Below, in pieces: positions 7,765 through 15,547 of a stretch of 64,000 nt of DNA (the stretch's first letter is position 1; each line of letters starts with the position of its first letter). Origin of the DNA: DASVHS01 sp035468985 (GTDB taxonomy: Bacteria; Acidobacteriota; Thermoanaerobaculia; Gp7-AA8); contig DATISF010000078.1 in assembly GCA_035468985.1 (NCBI GenBank), forward strand, positions 40,494 through 104,493, in the 5' to 3' direction. The notes beneath the pieces are model-generated. The model was given only the letters and a program-made list of their open reading frames with translations, did no database searches and had not been told where the DNA came from. A program made the translations under genes and the position numbers.

Positions 7765-8585
7765 TTGCGCGATGCTTCCAGACCCGATCCGCTCTGCGCG
7801 TACTCGGGCTGCACGTTGACGACGCCGAACTGCCGGTCCTCACCCTCGCGAATGGCAGCCATCATCCAGAGGAAGTTGATCGTTCCGCCTGGCGCCGAGA
7901 CGTTCGGGTGATAGCCCTGTGGCATCAGCACGAGATCGCCTTCGCGCACGACGGCCACGAGCTCGGGGTTCGCCGGATCGTTGTAGACGAGCTGAATGCC
8001 CCACGACGGCCGCGGCATGTCGATGTAGAGATAGGCCTCCTCCAGCATCTTCGAGTGCTCGTGCGGTGGCCAGGAGGTCCAGTTCCCCGGTTTGCTGAAC
8101 GTCACCCCGGCGAGGATCCGGCCGGCATCGACGTTCTTCCCGATCACGATGTTCACGTCACGTTCCGATGACGACCCGCCCGCGTGGAAATGGAGGCTCG
8201 AGTCCTTCTGGACGTCGGCGAAGCGCACGACCTGAATCGGATAGCGGTTCGAGACCGGCGCGGCAATCTCCGCGAAGTCGCAGGAGCCCGATACGCGCAC
8301 GTCGCTGTCGCGGGGAACGTAGAGCGCGTCGTAGCGGCCCACATCGAATCGCTTTCCGTCGACGTCGATGGTGGCCTTCCCTTTGAGGCAGAGAAGTCCC
8401 GTTTCGAGCTCCCCTGTCGAGAACACGACCGGCGGGTCCGAGGCCTCGAGCACGATGCGGCCGAAGTGAAGATGCCGCGCCGCCGTGGTCTCCGGCGTCA
8501 CGCTGATGTTGCGGCCGCGGCGTTTGCCGGTGTCGCGAACCAGGCACGTCTTCGCCTGGATCGGCGCGAGATCGATCGTCGTCAT
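7761..8585 (-). CDS. KduI/IolB-family cupin isomerase
   Basis: Bicupin isomerase of the KduI/IolB superfamily. KduI converts 5-keto-4-deoxyuronate from unsaturated galacturonate to 3-deoxy-D-glycero-2,5-hexodiulosonate; IolB acts on 5-deoxyglucuronate. Motifs such as 'PGNWTSWPPHEHSKMLEEAYLY' and 'QGYHPNVSAPG' supply the metal-binding His/Glu and look closer to IolB. The pectin context (GH28, GH105, KduD, KdgK, Eda) favours a KduI role. 274 aa; starts on the GH28 stop (ATGA) and its stop overlaps the kdgK start. Confidence 0.85.
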   Translation of the reverse strand: MTTIDLAPIQAKTCLVRDTGKRRGRNISVTPETTAARHLHFGRIVLEASDPPVVFSTGELETGLLCLKGKATIDVDGKRFDVGRYDALYVPRDSDVRVSGSCDFAEIAAPVSNRYPIQVVRFADVQKDSSLHFHAGGSSSERDVNIVIGKNVDAGRILAGVTFSKPGNWTSWPPHEHSKMLEEAYLYIDMPRPSWGIQLVYNDPANPELVAVVREGDLVLMPQGYHPNVSAPGGTINFLWMMAAIREGEDRQFGVVNVQPEYAQSGSGLEASRK

Positions 8586-10009
8586 CTGGTTCCCTCTTTC
8601 CTCGCCGGCGCCGCCTCCACGATCATGCCACGGAGCGTCACGTCGACGGCCCCTTCGATCACCTGTCCGTTCGTGACGCCGCGGAACGTGCAGTCGCGAA
8701 GCGTCACGCCGCGCACCGGAGCCTGTTCCAGACCGCGGATGTAGAGGCCGTACCGGCTGTGCGCCGAGCGCATTCGTTCTACCACGATATTGCGGACGAC
8801 AGGCAGGAACGGCCCCGATTCACGCGCCTCGTAGCGGAGATCGATCTCGATCGGTGCGAACAACACGTTGCCGATCTCGATGTCGCGAACGAACACGTTC
8901 TCGATGACGCCGCCGCGCATCGTGTTCGACTTCATGCGCAGCCCGCGCTCGAGGGTGGGGCTGTCGAGCGTGCACTTCTCCGCGAAGATGTTGCGCGCGC
9001 CGCCGCTGATCTCGCTGCCGATCGTGATTCCGCCGTGTCCGGCCTTCATCTGGAGGCGCCGGATGATCACGTCTTCGACCGGCACGTTGACGCGGCGCCC
9101 GTCCGCGTTCCGGCCCGATTTCAACGCGATGCAGTCGTCGCCGGTGTCGAACACGCAGTCCTCGATCAGCACGCCGCGGCACGATTCCGGATCGCAGCCA
9201 TCGGTGTTGGGGCCGTTGGCGATCACCTTGACGCCGCGGACGGTCACATTCGTGCACAGCGTCGGGTGAATGTTCCAGAACGGCGCGTTCTTCACCGTCA
9301 CGCCTTCGATCAGCACGTTCCTGCAGCGATACGGCTCGATGAATGTCGGCCGTAGAAAATGGCCCTTGCCATAGATGCGCTGTTCGACCGGCAGGCCGTG
9401 TTCCGCCTGCTCCATCAGCTGCATGCGATCGGCCACCTGCGGCGCGGGCGGTTCCGGCTGGGAACGATCGCTCGGTCCGGAGGCCGGTTTCCAGTTCCAC
9501 CAATGCTTCTCGTCGGCCTGGCCATCGAGCGTCCCGTCACCGGTGACGGCGACGTCTTCGCACTCGAACGCGTAGACGAGCGGCGAGTAGTTCATCAGCT
9601 CCACGCCTTCCCATCGCGTGTAGACGAGCGGGTATTTTTCGGGATCATTGCTGAAGCGGAGAGTCGCCCCGGCGTCGAGATGCAGCTCGACGCGGCTGAG
9701 CAGGCGGACGGGCCCGGTAAGGTAGTCGCCTTTGGGGACGACGACGCGTCCGCCGCCGGCGCGATGACAGGCGTTGATCGCCTTGGCGATATCGCCCCCG
9801 TATCTGGTGATGAGGAAATCGCGCTTCGGAAAGACGGGCGGGACGATCCGGCCGAGGATGTCGGGCACCGCTGCCCACGGATCGTCAGGATGGAGCAGCG
9901 GCTTCAGCCGGTCTTCGTCCCGGCCAAAGCCGGGGCTCCATTGCGACGTGACGATGATGCCGGCGCTGGCCACGAGGACGTCGCGGAGGATCTCGCGACG
10001 GGTGATCAC
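8582..10009 (-). CDS. Exported GH28 polygalacturonase
   Basis: Beta-helix glycoside hydrolase family 28, predicted to hydrolyse homogalacturonan or rhamnogalacturonan. GTG start at 10009 chosen because it overlaps the stop of the upstream DUF4861 gene (GTGA) and gives an export signal: 'ITRREILRDVLVASAGIIVTS'. GH28 catalytic signatures are intact: 'GPNTDGCDP' (Asp270), 'DTGDDCIALKSG' (Asp291/292), 'GHGGITIGSE' (His325) and 'RGLRMKS' (Arg358, Lys360). 475 aa. Residues about 24-33 coincide with a small palindrome (9917-9940) shared with other coding sequences here. A longer upstream frame exists but would overlap the previous gene by 214 nt. Confidence 0.92.
   Translation of the reverse strand: MITRREILRDVLVASAGIIVTSQWSPGFGRDEDRLKPLLHPDDPWAAVPDILGRIVPPVFPKRDFLITRYGGDIAKAINACHRAGGGRVVVPKGDYLTGPVRLLSRVELHLDAGATLRFSNDPEKYPLVYTRWEGVELMNYSPLVYAFECEDVAVTGDGTLDGQADEKHWWNWKPASGPSDRSQPEPPAPQVADRMQLMEQAEHGLPVEQRIYGKGHFLRPTFIEPYRCRNVLIEGVTVKNAPFWNIHPTLCTNVTVRGVKVIANGPNTDGCDPESCRGVLIEDCVFDTGDDCIALKSGRNADGRRVNVPVEDVIIRRLQMKAGHGGITIGSEISGGARNIFAEKCTLDSPTLERGLRMKSNTMRGGVIENVFVRDIEIGNVLFAPIEIDLRYEARESGPFLPVVRNIVVERMRSAHSRYGLYIRGLEQAPVRGVTLRDCTFRGVTNGQVIEGAVDVTLRGMIVEAAPARKEGTR
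9917..9940. repeat. Short GC palindrome in GH28 coding sequence
   Basis: CCCGGC at 9919-9924 pairs with GCCGGG at 9929-9934, followed by GGCTCCA. The motif 'TGGAGCCCCGGCT...GCCGG' (minus strand) resembles the palindromes at 28751-28774 and 43941-43962, also in coding sequence. It falls just after the predicted signal sequence of the GH28 protein. Confidence 0.55.
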
Positions 10010-11067
10010 GGAGAGGGTACCTCGACTCTCAGCGGCGATCTCACCCGTTGCGTCCATTGTTCGACGTACCGGTCCCAATCGGCGACCGTCGCGAAGTCCC
10101 CACTCTGATCCCACGCCGTCCCGACGTAGTAAACCGCCGGCGCGCGTGCCACAACGAGGTGATTGCCGTCCCCTTCTGTGACATCGACGATCGACGAGGG
10201 ATCGAACACGAGCGTGCACGTGTAGTGGCCCATTCCGCCGGTGACGGGCCCCCAGGCTCGAATCCAGCCGGCGGCGCGTTCGACGCGCAGATCGGTCGAC
10301 GGAAATTTCTTGATGCCCGCGGCATACGTGTTCACGACGTCAGCGTAGCGGCTTTCGAAGCGGCCGAAATTCTGTCCGGCATCGAGCGTGATGCGCTTGG
10401 TCTCGAAGTTCGGATAGTCGAGCTCGAAGACCAGGCGGATCGGGCCCGCGGCGAGCACACGCGAGTTGCGGAAGTTGTTCGACACGACCAGATGGCCGTC
10501 GCGCCACACGCCGCTGCCCCCGCAACCGCGGCTGCGGCCGGCCGAGTAGAAATCAGCACCGTCACCGTTGTCGTGGTGGTAGTTGTCGACCATGTACCAG
10601 TCGTTGATGACGAGCCGTCGCGTGCGCTTGAGCCAGATGTCGACGGCACTCGAAGTCAGCGGCTCGTTCTGCCATGTCTCCAGCGCCGCGCCGTACATCC
10701 GGTGCGCGACGCGATCGTTCTCCCATGCGAAGTCATCGAATCGCTCCCGGACGAACCGGCCGTACACGCGGAAATCCTCTTTCCGGTACGTGCGTACATC
10801 GCCCGTGCGGAGATCGAACGACTTCTCCCCGCTCGCCGGCATGTCCGTTTGAAAGATGAGGCGATCAGGGAGAGCCTGCGCCAGGACCTCGTGCCCCGAG
10901 CTGTCGAAGACGTGAACGCGCGTGAGGTCCTTCGCCAGCGCGCCGAGCGATGCCGCGGGGACTTCGACGGTCTCCGACGGACGTTCGATGTTGAGGTTGT
11001 TGCGAACAACCACGCGAAGTTGTGGCGCAGACAGGAGCGTCTGCGCCACAAGAATGGCAGCGAGCAT
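10006..11067 (-). CDS. DUF4861 domain exported protein
   Basis: 353-aa protein matching the DUF4861 family (PF16153), which repeatedly occurs in pectin/uronate-degradation clusters; biochemical function is not settled. The N-terminus 'MLAAILVAQTLLSA' is a short signal-like segment. The body contains 'YGRFVRERFDDFAWENDRVAHRMYG', 'WYMVDNYHHDNGDGADFY' and 'SRGCGGSGVW', characteristic blocks of the family. ATG and the receptor stop share one nucleotide (TGATG); the stop overlaps the GH28 GTG. A role in handling or processing pectic oligosaccharides in the periplasm is an inference from context. Confidence 0.85.
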   Translation of the reverse strand: MLAAILVAQTLLSAPQLRVVVRNNLNIERPSETVEVPAASLGALAKDLTRVHVFDSSGHEVLAQALPDRLIFQTDMPASGEKSFDLRTGDVRTYRKEDFRVYGRFVRERFDDFAWENDRVAHRMYGAALETWQNEPLTSSAVDIWLKRTRRLVINDWYMVDNYHHDNGDGADFYSAGRSRGCGGSGVWRDGHLVVSNNFRNSRVLAAGPIRLVFELDYPNFETKRITLDAGQNFGRFESRYADVVNTYAAGIKKFPSTDLRVERAAGWIRAWGPVTGGMGHYTCTLVFDPSSIVDVTEGDGNHLVVARAPAVYYVGTAWDQSGDFATVADWDRYVEQWTQRVRSPLRVEVPSP

Positions 11068-14000
11068 CAGAAGGTCAGCCGTCCTCCGAGCTGAATGTCG
11101 CGCGGGTTATTGCGGTCCTGGTTCACGATGCCGAAGTTCGCGTTGCGCGGGTCGAGGTTCGGGTTCCAGAGCACCGTGTAATTCAACGCGTTGATCGCCT
11201 CGATCCGCACCTGCAGCGAGAGATGGCTCGGCAGCGAGAACGTCTTGTAGAGTCCGACGTCGAGCAGGTGGAGAGGATCGGTGCGCATGTTCGGCAGGGT
11301 GGACGGGAAATAGCGCACGTTGTTGCCGAGCTGGATCCGCGAATCGGTCCGCCCGGTGCCTCCCGCAATGTAGAACCCGGAAGTGTCCCAGGCCGGGCAA
11401 TCGAGACCGGCCACGCCGCAGTCGGTGTGCTTTCCGATGTGCGAGTGCAGGTCTTTCGGGTTGCGGTTCGGGTCGTAATAGATGTTGTTGCTCCAGAGCA
11501 GCGGGAAGCCGCTCTGGTACTGGTACGTCGCGCTCACCGACCACCCGCCCAGCGCCGCCTCGGCCAGACCTTTCCAGTCCGAGCCCCAGTAATGTCCCGC
11601 TCCGAACGGAAGATCGATCGTGCCGCCGATCGACGCGCGATTCGGCCGGTCATTTGGCGAGATTCGATCCTCGAGCACGCCGTCAGTGCCGTTGAGGAAA
11701 TTCAGCTTGTCGGTCGTCTTCGACCGGGTGTACTGGACGAGGATCGAGTTGTGGCCGGAGAAGCGCTTCTCGACACGGAGCGAGCCGGCCTTGTAACGGT
11801 CGGAACCGGTGTACTCCTCCATGAAGATCGTTCCGAATTGCGGATACGGGCGGAGCAACTGCGAGCGCGAAACCGTCGATCCGTTGATCCCGGTGCCGGG
11901 CATCATTCCCGCGAACGGATTGGGCACCGAACCGCTGAGGAAGCTCTCCTGAGTCGTGTCCCGCGTGCGTGACGTCGAGAGGTACTGCATGGGAAGCGCG
12001 TTGATGTCGCGTTGCACCGGAAGGTGCGTGCCGTGCGAGTCGACGTAGGTCACCTCGGCCACGAACCCGGCGCCGAAGTCATGCTGCGCGCCGATCTGCC
12101 AGCGGGTGTAGTAGGGAACCTTTCGGTCCGCCGGGACGATCGCCGCGGAGCTCGTGCCGATGTTCAGCCCCAGTCCGGTGGCCGCGCCGAGCGAAGAGCC
12201 CGGCGGCTGAATCAGCTGGCCGCTCGGAATCGGATTGGTGAGGTCCGTCAGGAACGTCTTGCCGTTGTCCTCGGTCGTCACGATCGCCGTCGGCTGCGAG
12301 TACCCGATCTGATTGCCGGCATCGAAGTAATAGTCGTAGCTGAACAGCCCGAGCCCTCCGCGCAAGACCGTCTTCTGGCCGAGCTGGTACTCGGCGCCGG
12401 CGCGCGGGAGCACCTTGTTCAGGTTGTTGTAGATCGAGCCCTGCGCGAAACGGAGACCGCCCCGGACCTGGAACGCGTTCACCGGGATCTCATTGATCGG
12501 ATTCTTCGCGTAATTCGCCATGGCCGCCGCGGCGATGGGACTGTCCAGATTCCGATCGAAGCCGGAGATGTTCCGATCGTTTGCCTCGGTCATTGCCCCT
12601 TCCATCTCGAAGCGGACTCCGAGGTTCACGGTCAGGCGCGGATTGAAGTGCCAGTCGTCCTGGAAGTAGAGCGCATGCGTGATCTGGCTGTAGTCACCCT
12701 CCGCCGCGATCTCGAACTGGCTGGAGGTGCTTCCGGCGTTGGCGACGGTTCCGGTGCCCGTGGTCGGAAGGCCGAGGAGGAACTGCGCCCACTCCTGGGC
12801 CTGATCATTCAACGGCGCGGAGTTATTGAGCCGCGTGTAGGCGCCGTTGAAGTTGTAGCGGCCCGCTCCGTATGCCGGGACGTTGATCTGCCAGCGCTGA
12901 TGCCGCAGCTCGTAACCGGCGCGGAGGGCATGACCTCCGAGGAGCCAGTCGGCATTCGGGGTGAACGTGAGATTGCGGAACGGACGATTGAATCCCGTGC
13001 CGAAGTCGGAGCGCTGAGAGCCGAGCGTGGCGATGCGCGAGTTGGCGTTCGTCGTGCTGAATCCGCCGAACGTGATGAACGGCAGATAGTCGTAGCCCTT
13101 CATCAGCGCCGCGGCTGCCGATGAGAAGCCGAGCGACGCCGGATCGAAGGTATCGGCGGGTTTACGCCACTCGCCGAAGCGCGACCACGCGCCGCGGACG
13201 TCGAACACGAGATTGCTGCTGCGGATGACGGTGTAGCCGAGCGTCGCTCCGGTGTTGCTGCGGTAGTCGTAGCCGTGAGTGACCGCGAACCCGCCGATCA
13301 CTCCGTCGGCCGCATTCGGCGCACCGAGAGCCCAGTTGTAGCGATCCTCCTGGCGCTTGTTGTAGTAGGCGGTGAGGAACAGCCTGTCGGATGGTCCGAG
13401 GCTGTGATCGAGACGAGTCAGATAGCCGTTGTAGTCGTACGGCCTGAGCATGTTCGTGAAGTAGTTCCCGCTGAGGCCCGGCCGGTTCGGTTCCGGATAC
13501 AGGGCCATGTACGCGCGGGCGACCGGATTGATCATGTTGTTCGGGACCTGGTTTCCGGTGAACGCCGTGCGGGCATTGTTGCTGCCCGTTGCCGTGAACG
13601 GGTTGTAGATCGTCACGCCGGTGAACTCGGAGAGATCGCCGGCCCGCATCTTCAGCGTGGGGACGGTGTAGCTCGACGGCTCCGGCTGCACGTCATGCAG
13701 GCGCTCGAACGCCATCATGAAGAATGTCCGGTCGCGGATGATGGGACCGGAGAACGTGCCGGTGTAGCGGCCGTACTGGCGCGTCGGCTTCTCGGCACCG
13801 GCGCGCTTCGTCAGGAGCGGCGTTGCCGTTCGGGCGTCGCTGCGATTGAAATAGGCGGCCGTTCCCTTGAAGCTGTTCGTGCCGCTCTTCAGCGCGAGAT
13901 TCACGGTCGCGCCGGCGGTGTGGCCCTGCTGCGCATCGAACGAATTCGTCTGAACCTTGAATTCGGCGATGGCATCGGACGGAGGAGAGAATCCCACCAC

Positions 14001-14651
14001 TCCGTTGTTGTTGCCGGACTGGGAATTGTTCGGCGACACGCGATTCGGCGCGCCGTCGAGCGTGAACTCGTTGCCTCCCTGCGCGCCGTTCGCCACGATG
14101 CCGGCCAGATTGCCGTTGTCCGCGGGACGGGCGAAATGAAGGTCCGACGAATCCATGACCCCTGGCGCGAGGCGGGTGAGCATGTACGCGGTCCCATCGC
14201 CCAGCGGCAGCCGCTCGATCTGCTTGCTGTCGATGACCTGACCGCTGACCGCGGTGCTCGTGTCGAGCAGCGGCGTCGTCGCCACCACCGTGATCGCCTC
14301 CGCCATGCCGCCGGGCTCGAGCTTGAAATCGGACGTGATCACGTCGCCGACGCGAACCTGCACGCCCCTCCGGATGACCGGCTTGAAGCCTTCCAGTCGC
14401 GCCTCGGCCGAATACGTCCCGGAGTTGAGGTACTTGACCTGGTAGGCGCCTTTCGAGTCCGTCACCACGACGTTCGGAACGTTCGTCTCAACGTTCGTCA
14501 CGGTGACGGTCACGCCGGGCAGCACGGCCCCGGTGGCGTCGGTGACAGTTCCATTGATGGCCCCGCGGAAGTCCTGGGCGAAAGCGGCGGCGCTGACGAA
14601 CAGAAGGCCCGTGGCGGCGAGAATCGCACACAAGAGAATCGGTCGCTTCAT
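11067..14651 (-). CDS. Oar-like TonB-dependent receptor with carboxypeptidase-regulatory N-domain
   Basis: Outer-membrane TonB-dependent transporter, presumed importer of pectic oligosaccharides. 1194 aa: signal peptide 1-25 ending 'AAAFAQ', carboxypeptidase-regulatory-like beta-sandwich about 28-115 ('INGTVTDATGAVLPGVTVTV'), plug about 125-235, then a long beta-barrel ending in the aromatic 'GGRLTF'. This architecture is common in Acidobacteriota. A strong SD (GGAGGAG) precedes the ATG by about 8 nt. First gene of the operon with DUF4861, GH28, kduI, kdgK and eda, behind the promoter at 14711-14740. Substrate is inferred from neighbours only. Confidence 0.93.
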   Translation of the reverse strand: MKRPILLCAILAATGLLFVSAAAFAQDFRGAINGTVTDATGAVLPGVTVTVTNVETNVPNVVVTDSKGAYQVKYLNSGTYSAEARLEGFKPVIRRGVQVRVGDVITSDFKLEPGGMAEAITVVATTPLLDTSTAVSGQVIDSKQIERLPLGDGTAYMLTRLAPGVMDSSDLHFARPADNGNLAGIVANGAQGGNEFTLDGAPNRVSPNNSQSGNNNGVVGFSPPSDAIAEFKVQTNSFDAQQGHTAGATVNLALKSGTNSFKGTAAYFNRSDARTATPLLTKRAGAEKPTRQYGRYTGTFSGPIIRDRTFFMMAFERLHDVQPEPSSYTVPTLKMRAGDLSEFTGVTIYNPFTATGSNNARTAFTGNQVPNNMINPVARAYMALYPEPNRPGLSGNYFTNMLRPYDYNGYLTRLDHSLGPSDRLFLTAYYNKRQEDRYNWALGAPNAADGVIGGFAVTHGYDYRSNTGATLGYTVIRSSNLVFDVRGAWSRFGEWRKPADTFDPASLGFSSAAAALMKGYDYLPFITFGGFSTTNANSRIATLGSQRSDFGTGFNRPFRNLTFTPNADWLLGGHALRAGYELRHQRWQINVPAYGAGRYNFNGAYTRLNNSAPLNDQAQEWAQFLLGLPTTGTGTVANAGSTSSQFEIAAEGDYSQITHALYFQDDWHFNPRLTVNLGVRFEMEGAMTEANDRNISGFDRNLDSPIAAAAMANYAKNPINEIPVNAFQVRGGLRFAQGSIYNNLNKVLPRAGAEYQLGQKTVLRGGLGLFSYDYYFDAGNQIGYSQPTAIVTTEDNGKTFLTDLTNPIPSGQLIQPPGSSLGAATGLGLNIGTSSAAIVPADRKVPYYTRWQIGAQHDFGAGFVAEVTYVDSHGTHLPVQRDINALPMQYLSTSRTRDTTQESFLSGSVPNPFAGMMPGTGINGSTVSRSQLLRPYPQFGTIFMEEYTGSDRYKAGSLRVEKRFSGHNSILVQYTRSKTTDKLNFLNGTDGVLEDRISPNDRPNRASIGGTIDLPFGAGHYWGSDWKGLAEAALGGWSVSATYQYQSGFPLLWSNNIYYDPNRNPKDLHSHIGKHTDCGVAGLDCPAWDTSGFYIAGGTGRTDSRIQLGNNVRYFPSTLPNMRTDPLHLLDVGLYKTFSLPSHLSLQVRIEAINALNYTVLWNPNLDPRNANFGIVNQDRNNPRDIQLGGRLTF

Positions 14652-14710
14652 CGCATCTCCTCCGAATGACCGCGAGGCGGTGAGTTCTGACGTGGGTGTC
14701 GCGAACGTGT

Positions 14711-14754
14711 GTTATATGACCACTTCCAGAATATAGTCAAGTATTGTATGACCA
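14711..14754 (-). promoter_or_regulatory. Receptor-operon promoter with paired TGGTCATA sites
   Basis: On the minus strand a -35 TTGACT (14740-14735) and -10 TATAAC (14716-14711) are separated by 18 nt, about 60 nt before the receptor start. Two direct copies of TGGTCATA (14754-14747 and 14722-14715, 32 bp apart, about three helical turns) bracket the promoter; the second overlaps the -10. The TGGTCA core also occurs in the operators near gntR at 20.0 kb, suggesting common control. Confidence 0.6.
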
Positions 14755-14970
14755 TTCGAGGACGATTTGCACTGTTACCCTCAGTGCTCTCGCGGGGCTG
14801 GCGGCGAAAGCCCCTCCGGTGGTAAAGCCAATCCGTGAGACGGGAGGAACCGCCGGCCGGATCATCCGGGTGACCACGCTGGATCCCCAGGGCCCCGGCT
14901 CATTGCGCGCAGCGATCGAGTCGCCGGAGCCTCGCCTCGTCGTTTTCGAGGTCGGGGGGCGTCGTGGATC
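14744..14970 (+). pseudogene. Truncated pectate lyase N-terminal remnant
   Basis: The plus-strand frame encodes 'TGGTAGRIIRVTTLDPQGPG', then 'SLRAAIESPEPRLVVFEVGG' and, after a frame slip at GGGGGG, 'VVDLDR'. This matches the conserved N-terminal block of secreted pectate lyases (usual form: TTGGRGG-V..VT.L...GPGSLR.A......R.IVFEVGG.I.L). Homology stops near 14970; the catalytic parallel beta-helix is absent. The remainder to 15155 shows no recognisable domain on either strand. Probably a gene destroyed by deletion next to the repeat cluster. Confidence 0.7.
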
Positions 14971-15153
14971 TCGATCGCGTCGTCTGTGTCCAGTGCGGCA
15001 GCTCAGCGCCGGCGTGGGATGCCGCGGCGAAGGCACCGCGGGCGAGGAGCGGGTTGACGGCTATCCCGTGCGTCCGAAAACGACCCGGCATCTGAACGTT
15101 CCCGATGACGTCGAAGGCCGCCGCCGCTGTCTCGAGCAACTGTCGAACGAGCC

Positions 15154-15295
15154 AGGAAACCTCTGAACAAGTCGTCATCCTGAGTCGGCGAAGCGCGACG
15201 AAGGATCTCAGGATGCGAAAACGCCTGCCACTTCGAGATCCTTCGCCGTCTTCGCGGCTCAGGATGACGTGAACAACGACTTGCGCCGAGGTTCC
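15154..15295. mobile_element. MITE-like hairpin repeat, copy 1
   Basis: About 142 bp with imperfect terminal inverted repeats (CTCTGAACAAGTCGT at the left, ACGACTTG...GAGGTTCC at the right) and an inner CATCCTGAG...CTCAGGATG inverted repeat around 'GAAAACGCCTGCCA'. Same family as the copies at 15340, 56935, 57085, 63629 and 63858. No coding capacity. Confidence 0.8.
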
Positions 15296-15343
15296 AGTGG
15301 CCTGTATCGGCTGGCGGTACCAATCCAGCCACTACAGGCCACT
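15296..15343. repeat. Small hairpin between two MITE copies
   Basis: AGTGGCCTGTA (15296-15306) and TACAGGCCACT (15333-15343) are exact inverted repeats, enclosing a second pair, GGCTGG and CCAGCC. The 48-bp unit separates two MITE-like copies and overlaps the left end of the second by 4 bp. Confidence 0.75.
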
Positions 15344-15491
15344 AGGGAGACTCTGAACGAGTCGTCATCCTGAGTGGGCGAAGCGCGACGAAGGATCTCA
15401 GGATGAGAAACCGCGTGCCATTTCGAGATCCTTCGCCGTCTTCGCGGCTCAGGATGACGTGAACAACGACTTGTTCAGAGCTTCCCTAGTG
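15340..15491. mobile_element. MITE-like hairpin repeat, copy 2
   Basis: 152-bp copy with the most complete ends: CACTAGGGA at the left and TCCCTAGTG at the right, followed inward by CTCTGAACGAGTCGTCATCC and its complement. The inverted termini extend about 25 bp. The CTAG at each tip may be the target duplication or part of the element. Confidence 0.82.
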
Positions 15492-15547
15492 TGGCGTGTC
15501 GCACTAGCAGAAGACGCTTCACTCGATCTCGCACTTGTGGACGCGGC

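Noticed and set aside
10010..10219. Longer GH28 start at 10219
   Set aside because: Would overlap the DUF4861 gene by 214 nt and bury the signal sequence behind an Arg-rich shadow segment; the GTG at 10009 gives a normal 4-nt overlap.
14900..15178. Minus-strand 92-codon frame next to the pectate-lyase remnant
   Set aside because: Begins inside the MITE-like repeat, no domain or start signal; treated as unassigned sequence.
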